Assembly: GCA_024687655.1 (NCBI GenBank)
Contig: JAILEN010000009.1
Location: 1-37,027, forward strand
Direction of reading: 5' to 3'
Origin: Lachnospiraceae bacterium
GTDB taxonomy: Bacteria > Bacillota > Clostridia > Lachnospirales > Lachnospiraceae
Length of the DNA: 37,027 nucleotides
Both the position numbers and the translations under genes were made by a program. The stretch's first letter is position 1; every line of letters starts with the position of its first letter. Below the pieces are notes generated by a model that was not told the DNA's origin, searched no databases, and saw nothing but the letters and a program-made list of their open reading frames with translations. Below, piece by piece: positions 32,891 to 37,027 of this stretch.

Positions 32891-33655
32891 CTATTTCTTC
32901 ATATCCGCCTGCACGAAATAATTCCAGAGTTTTTCATTAAGCCCCTTTCTGTCAATGGTCTTGAGAAGATAATCTACAGGGCCTAATGAAACCACCTTTA
33001 CGATGCTGTCCCTGTCGCTGTTTCCAGTCAAAAACATGACCGGGATATTGGCCGTTTCCGGATTGGACTTGAGCATCTCCAAAACCTGGGGCCCCGGGGT
33101 GATGGGCATCTCATAATCCAGAAGGATGAGGTCCGCATGGTTGGTAGCCAGCCAGGTAATGGCGTTCATGCCGGAGTTGGCCATGGACACACGGTAGTTT
33201 TCCTTGAGCCAATCCATTATCATGCTCATGTACTGGACGTCGTCATCCACTATGAGGATGCTCTTTCTCTTTGCTGCCTGGTTTTCAGCCGACAGGTGGT
33301 TTTCCACCGCTGTCAGAAGCTTTTCCATGACCAGGGGTCTCTCGAAGAAGTCCAGCAGAATATCCCTGGAAATCACCTTCTGTACCACCTCGTATTCTGT
33401 TTTGGTACCAATGACGATGACCTTTCTGTTAGCTTCCGAGCAGTGATCCTTGATGTACACAAGGGCATCCGTCACCTGGGCGATATCCTCATCCGTATAA
33501 AGGATGGTAAGGTCCGTCTTTTCGATATTATCATCAAGGGTCTTTACCTTGAGCTCCGCAAATACAGCTTCCGCCCCTACGCCTTTAAGCTTCATCTCCA
33601 GTCCTTTGATCGTAAAAGTCTCTGTTTTACTTACGACAAGCACTTTTTTTACCAT
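32891..33655 (-). CDS. Double receiver-domain response regulator without output domain
   Basis: A 254-residue cytoplasmic protein of two receiver folds. The first (1-120) has VLVVSKTET and LTILYTDED and a late GTKTEY, ERPL, but lacks the acidic pair and so looks degenerate. The second (about 130-250) is canonical: ILIVDDDVQ, LILLDYEMP as the phospho-Asp site, MFLTGNS, and DYLLKTID with its Lys. There is no DNA-binding, enzymatic or other output domain. It is placed between the DegV-hybrid kinase and the binding protein in the operon, and so could be a phosphate shuttle or sink for the Hpt domains of the kinases. AGGAGGGAG stands before the ATG. Confidence 0.88.
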   Translation of the reverse strand: MVKKVLVVSKTETFTIKGLEMKLKGVGAEAVFAELKVKTLDDNIEKTDLTILYTDEDIAQVTDALVYIKDHCSEANRKVIVIGTKTEYEVVQKVISRDILLDFFERPLVMEKLLTAVENHLSAENQAAKRKSILIVDDDVQYMSMIMDWLKENYRVSMANSGMNAITWLATNHADLILLDYEMPITPGPQVLEMLKSNPETANIPVMFLTGNSDRDSIVKVVSLGPVDYLLKTIDRKGLNEKLWNYFVQADMKK

Positions 33656-33670
33656 TTTTACTCCCTCCTG

Positions 33671-36600
33671 TTACTCATTTACCCCTTTTATTACTTCCTT
33701 TATCTTATCCCAATCCATATTAGCCAGATATTCCTTGATCCTGTCGAACCTGTCCTTGTCATCCGGCAGCAGGGAATACTCCTGTACCGATTCCATAACC
33801 ATCTTCACGCATTCATAGTCCATGGCGTCGGTAAACTCTCCCAGAGCCTGGTAGGCCTCCGCCAGCGTATCCGGTGGTATCTTCGGCAGATCGTCTGCCT
33901 CCGGGACACCAAACTCCTCTGCCATGGCATCCCTTATGGCCCGGTAGTCATTCATCACTTCTTCATGGTGTGCCGTGATGTATTCGATATCCGATGACTT
34001 GCCGGCCTTTTCCAGCGCCTCGGCTCCGCTGCCCAGCTCCAGGGCTCCCACCAGGCGGGAGCTGCTCTTTAGGGCATGGACCTTTATTGTGTAATTGCTC
34101 CAGTCGCCGTCCTTGTAGAAGCCTTCTATCTCCTTTGACTTTATGTCATAGGATTCAAAATACATTTTAAGCACCGACAGGTAAGCATCCTTTGAACCAC
34201 TGTTTTTTATACCTGCTGCCACATCCAGTCCCGGGATAGTCTCATACCACTCCCCCGGCTCCTGGGCCTTTGGCGCTTCCGCTTCCTTAGGAGGTTCCTC
34301 CAAAATGATCTCGTCTTCTAAAAGAAGCTCGTCCTCATCATCGGGTTCTTCTTCTTTTGTCTCCCTTCTGCGCAAAAGAGTATCCAGCTTATAATCCTTT
34401 TCACCCTTTTGCAGATACAAAAGTCCGAAGGTTCCGGGACCGCAGTTTGAGGCGATACCCGCAGAGGCCTTTTTAAATATGACGTGCTTGAAGGGCACCC
34501 TCTGCTTTACCATTTCCTCGATCCATACCAGAGACGCCTCATCCATGCCCACGCAGGTGACGAATACCAGGGTGTCGTCAATATTGCCCTTTAAGGGCAG
34601 AGCCTTTTTAACATACTTTTCGTAGCAGGCCTTCTCCGAACCGAAGAGCATGCTGCCAACTCCCAACTTGCCGTCCTTCATCCGAAGCATTGGTCGAAGC
34701 CATATGGTCTTTAAGATGTTGTTGGCCATAGCGGTTATCTGACCGCGGCGTGCCATGGTATCCGTATCCCTGATGACAAAGCTGCAGTGTATCAGATCAA
34801 TGGCCTCCTCCAGCTCCGCAACTATCTTTTCAGCAGGCATGTTCTGCTTTGCCAGCTTTCCGGCGATCATGACCAGGATACCCGTGGCGCTGGAAAGGAG
34901 CCTGGAGTCAACGATGGTGACATTCTCAAAGGACTCCGCCGCTATTTTCGCCCGACCATACTCCACGCTGTTATTGGTGGACAGGGTAATGTAAATAAGC
35001 TGATGCGCGGTTTTAAGCTGCTTTGAGAAAAACTGTATCAGTGCATCCACAGTAGGTGCATCGGAACTGACGAAGCGGGTCTCGTCTGCCATATAGCGTA
35101 CCAGCTCGTCCGAATCCAGATCGATGGAATCGTTGAAGGTACCCTCGTCGGTGAAAACGGAGAAGGGGATGATGGCAATGTCCAGATCTGCGATGATCTC
35201 CTGGGGGAGATCCGACATGGAGTTGGTGCCGATAGCCACAGGCCTCTTTCTGGCATACCCGCTGGCGGTACTGATATGGGAGCCTGTCATTTCGTTGGTC
35301 CCGTTGCTTATGACCTTTTCGGCAGGCAGGTGAGTCATGAGCATGTCCTCCAGCTGCCGCCCGGAGACCGGCTTGACCAAATAGCCGTCAAAGCCGGTAT
35401 TGTTGTAAAGCTCGATGTTTTCGCCACCTGCATTTGCAGTGAGGACGATGATGGGAGTATCCTGGTTCAGTCCGCCGCTCTGCCTGCGGATCATCTCATA
35501 GCACTCTATTCCATCCATCTCGGGCATCAGATGATCCATGAATATCACATCATACTGCTGCCGCAGGGTCTGGTCCAGGGCATCGGCTCCGGAAAGGGAC
35601 AGATCCACCGTCATCTGAGTGCCATCCAAAAGCTTCCTTTCCACCTCAAGGTTCATCTCGTTATCATCCACGATGAGGATCCGTGCAGTGGGTGCATGGA
35701 AGCTGTGCTCGAACTTATCGCCGTCAGCCGAGCTTCCTGCATTTGTGATATCGATATCTCCGATACGCTTCTCGGAGGTGATACCCTGCTTAACGGTAAC
35801 GGTGAAGGTAGAGCCCTGGGTGTACACGCTGCTTACAGTGATCTCACCGTCCATCAGCTCCACCAGCTGCTTTACAATGGAAAGTCCCAGTCCGGTTCCC
35901 TCGATATAGCGGTTCTTTTCCTCGTCTACTCTCTGGAATGTATCGAAAAGATGGGGCAGAGACTCCGCCTTGATACCCATGCCGGTATCGGATATTACGA
36001 TCTTGAGGAAGGCATTTTTGTCATCGGGAGTATCGCACTCCACATGGAGGCTCACCGAGCCCTCCTTTGTATACTTTACCGCATTGTTCAAAAGGTTGAT
36101 GAGGATCTGCTTGATCCTGACCTCGTCACCAAAGAGACTCTCGGGAACGTTAGGATCGATGTCCACGTTAAACTGCAGCCCCTTTTCATCAGCCTTGAGC
36201 CAGATCATGTTGACGATCTCCGACATGAGGGAGCCCACATTGTAGTTGACGGGCACAATGTCCATCTTGCCGGACTCGATCTTTGAGATGTCCAGGATAT
36301 CGTTTATCAGGGCCAGAAGCATCTTACCTGCGCCCTGGATATTCCTGGCATCCTTTTTGATCTCATCGGAAGCGTCCTCCTGGCGGAGGATGATCTCGTT
36401 CATACCCAAGACCGTACTAATAGGGGTACGTATCTCATGGCTCATGCTGGAGAAAAACAGGGTCTGGGAGCGGTTCATCTCCTCCAGCTCCCTGGCATTC
36501 TCCTCTGACTTCTTTACCTCCTGCAAAAATGTCTTGTTATAAAAGACTATAACCACTGTAACGACCAGACATACTATGATATATTTTGCCAGGGAATAGA

Positions 36601-37024
36601 CGAAGTCAGCCTCTCTGGGGTAAGCGGTCACCAGGTCCGGTCTGTAATAAGCCGTCAGCCAGCAGCCTATAAGAACAAACAGATCAATGACGCACATCAC
36701 TATCCTGAAGCTGCCCTCTAAGATAAGGATCAGATAAAATGTTCCCAAAAACAGGCTAAATGGGTCGCCGCAATTTATACCGCCCTTTTGGAAAAACATA
36801 AGGGGCTGGAAGAAAAAGACCATTAGGAATGCTATTGCCACCCTTGCCTGTTTTATCTTATTAAACTTGACTACGAATATCAGGAGCCCCATGACGAACA
36901 CAACGATCACCACTGTCGTTATGATCGACTTTACGGGCTCATTCAAAACAAACCCCACTATGCCTGCAGCCAGGAGCGCGAGAAAGTAAGAAATGGAAAA
37001 CACTACAAACATCCGATCCTTCAT
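33671..37024 (-). CDS. Membrane hybrid histidine kinase with an internal DegV (fatty-acid-binding) domain
   Basis: 1117 residues, beginning with about six membrane helices (5-163), a short coiled coil, HisKA (H196, SHEIRTP), HATPase (DTGMGI, GTGLGL) and a receiver (DD at 453-454, D497, K551). Next is a complete DegV domain at about 594-872: TNSMSDLP, IIPFSVFTDEGTFND, VDSRLLSSATG, MARRGQITA, PMLRMKDGKLG and CGPGTFGLLYL match the family along its length. A Glu/Pro-rich linker (about 884-922), an Hpt domain (H983, HALKSS) and the 70-residue tail end it. DegV/FakB proteins bind fatty acids; here TDS is TNS and the His of HxGPG is Asn, so ligand use may differ. The ATG is 3 bases from the window edge with no stop seen upstream, so a longer start is possible. 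Confidence 0.9.
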   Translation of the reverse strand: MKDRMFVVFSISYFLALLAAGIVGFVLNEPVKSIITTVVIVVFVMGLLIFVVKFNKIKQARVAIAFLMVFFFQPLMFFQKGGINCGDPFSLFLGTFYLILILEGSFRIVMCVIDLFVLIGCWLTAYYRPDLVTAYPREADFVYSLAKYIIVCLVVTVVIVFYNKTFLQEVKKSEENARELEEMNRSQTLFFSSMSHEIRTPISTVLGMNEIILRQEDASDEIKKDARNIQGAGKMLLALINDILDISKIESGKMDIVPVNYNVGSLMSEIVNMIWLKADEKGLQFNVDIDPNVPESLFGDEVRIKQILINLLNNAVKYTKEGSVSLHVECDTPDDKNAFLKIVISDTGMGIKAESLPHLFDTFQRVDEEKNRYIEGTGLGLSIVKQLVELMDGEITVSSVYTQGSTFTVTVKQGITSEKRIGDIDITNAGSSADGDKFEHSFHAPTARILIVDDNEMNLEVERKLLDGTQMTVDLSLSGADALDQTLRQQYDVIFMDHLMPEMDGIECYEMIRRQSGGLNQDTPIIVLTANAGGENIELYNNTGFDGYLVKPVSGRQLEDMLMTHLPAEKVISNGTNEMTGSHISTASGYARKRPVAIGTNSMSDLPQEIIADLDIAIIPFSVFTDEGTFNDSIDLDSDELVRYMADETRFVSSDAPTVDALIQFFSKQLKTAHQLIYITLSTNNSVEYGRAKIAAESFENVTIVDSRLLSSATGILVMIAGKLAKQNMPAEKIVAELEEAIDLIHCSFVIRDTDTMARRGQITAMANNILKTIWLRPMLRMKDGKLGVGSMLFGSEKACYEKYVKKALPLKGNIDDTLVFVTCVGMDEASLVWIEEMVKQRVPFKHVIFKKASAGIASNCGPGTFGLLYLQKGEKDYKLDTLLRRRETKEEEPDDEDELLLEDEIILEEPPKEAEAPKAQEPGEWYETIPGLDVAAGIKNSGSKDAYLSVLKMYFESYDIKSKEIEGFYKDGDWSNYTIKVHALKSSSRLVGALELGSGAEALEKAGKSSDIEYITAHHEEVMNDYRAIRDAMAEEFGVPEADDLPKIPPDTLAEAYQALGEFTDAMDYECVKMVMESVQEYSLLPDDKDRFDRIKEYLANMDWDKIKEVIKGVNE

Positions 37025-37027
37025 ATC

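Noticed and set aside
33137-33997. Plus-strand open frame of 286 codons
   Set aside because: Antisense to the double receiver and the end of the DegV kinase; composition is a shadow of those genes.
35276-36286. Plus-strand open frame of 336 codons
   Set aside because: Antisense to the HisKA/HATPase/receiver region of the DegV kinase; no motif and no convincing ribosome site.

Overview
The window looks like chromosome from a motile Gram-positive anaerobe of the Clostridia, most likely a Lachnospiraceae (Butyrivibrio-like) bacterium. I infer this from the combination of a Firmicutes-type Tad (Flp) pilus locus with an Flp1-type mini-pilin and a DUF5702-like protein, a single-operon flagellin/FliS pair, strong AGGAGG ribosome sites, a dnaX-ybaB-recR cluster and hybrid histidine kinases of the gut/rumen type. 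No rRNA, phage, transposase or CRISPR is visible. Every gene I accept is on the minus strand, so the window reads right to left; no gene-free stretch exceeds 300 bases.

Layout, in transcription order. (1) 37024-26143: a five-gene signalling operon with a membrane hybrid kinase that has a DegV fatty-acid-binding domain inserted between receiver and Hpt, an output-less double receiver, an orphan amino-acid-type solute-binding lipoprotein, a Cache-domain hybrid kinase, and a cytoplasmic hybrid kinase with ferredoxin plus [FeFe]-hydrogenase-like input. The three kinases are paralogues and share an extra 70-residue C-terminal module. (2) tRNA-Pro(UGG) with its own promoter and terminator at 26129-25971. 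(3) dnaX-ybaB-recR (25926-23370). (4) A FliK-like repeat protein of 983 aa, then flagellin and FliS. The 983-aa gene and the flagellin gene each have a sigma-28-type promoter of the same TAAT-N15-nCCGATAT form. (5) An 11-gene Tad pilus operon (17857-8785) with two prepilin peptidases, a TadZ lacking a recognisable P-loop, TadA/B/C, a 55-aa pilin, pseudopilins and an FHA protein; murG follows. (6) A six-gene operon (7368-2106): flavodoxin/SCP2 fusion, HIT, pgi, K+ channel, YuiD-like membrane protein, ThrH. (7) glpK and the start of a glycerol facilitator gene, with a leader that looks like an attenuator.

How it fits together: the right-hand third is a phosphorelay hub that could integrate lipid or acyl ligand (DegV), small-molecule (solute-binding protein, Cache) and redox/H2 (hydrogenase-like) inputs. 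No DNA-binding output is encoded beside it. The centre carries surface appendages (flagellum, Tad pili), and the left is housekeeping and carbon metabolism. The most novel items are the DegV-kinase fusion, the hydrogenase-like kinase, the shared C-terminal module, and a TadE-type pseudopilin carrying two tandem His/Cys metal-binding-like modules.
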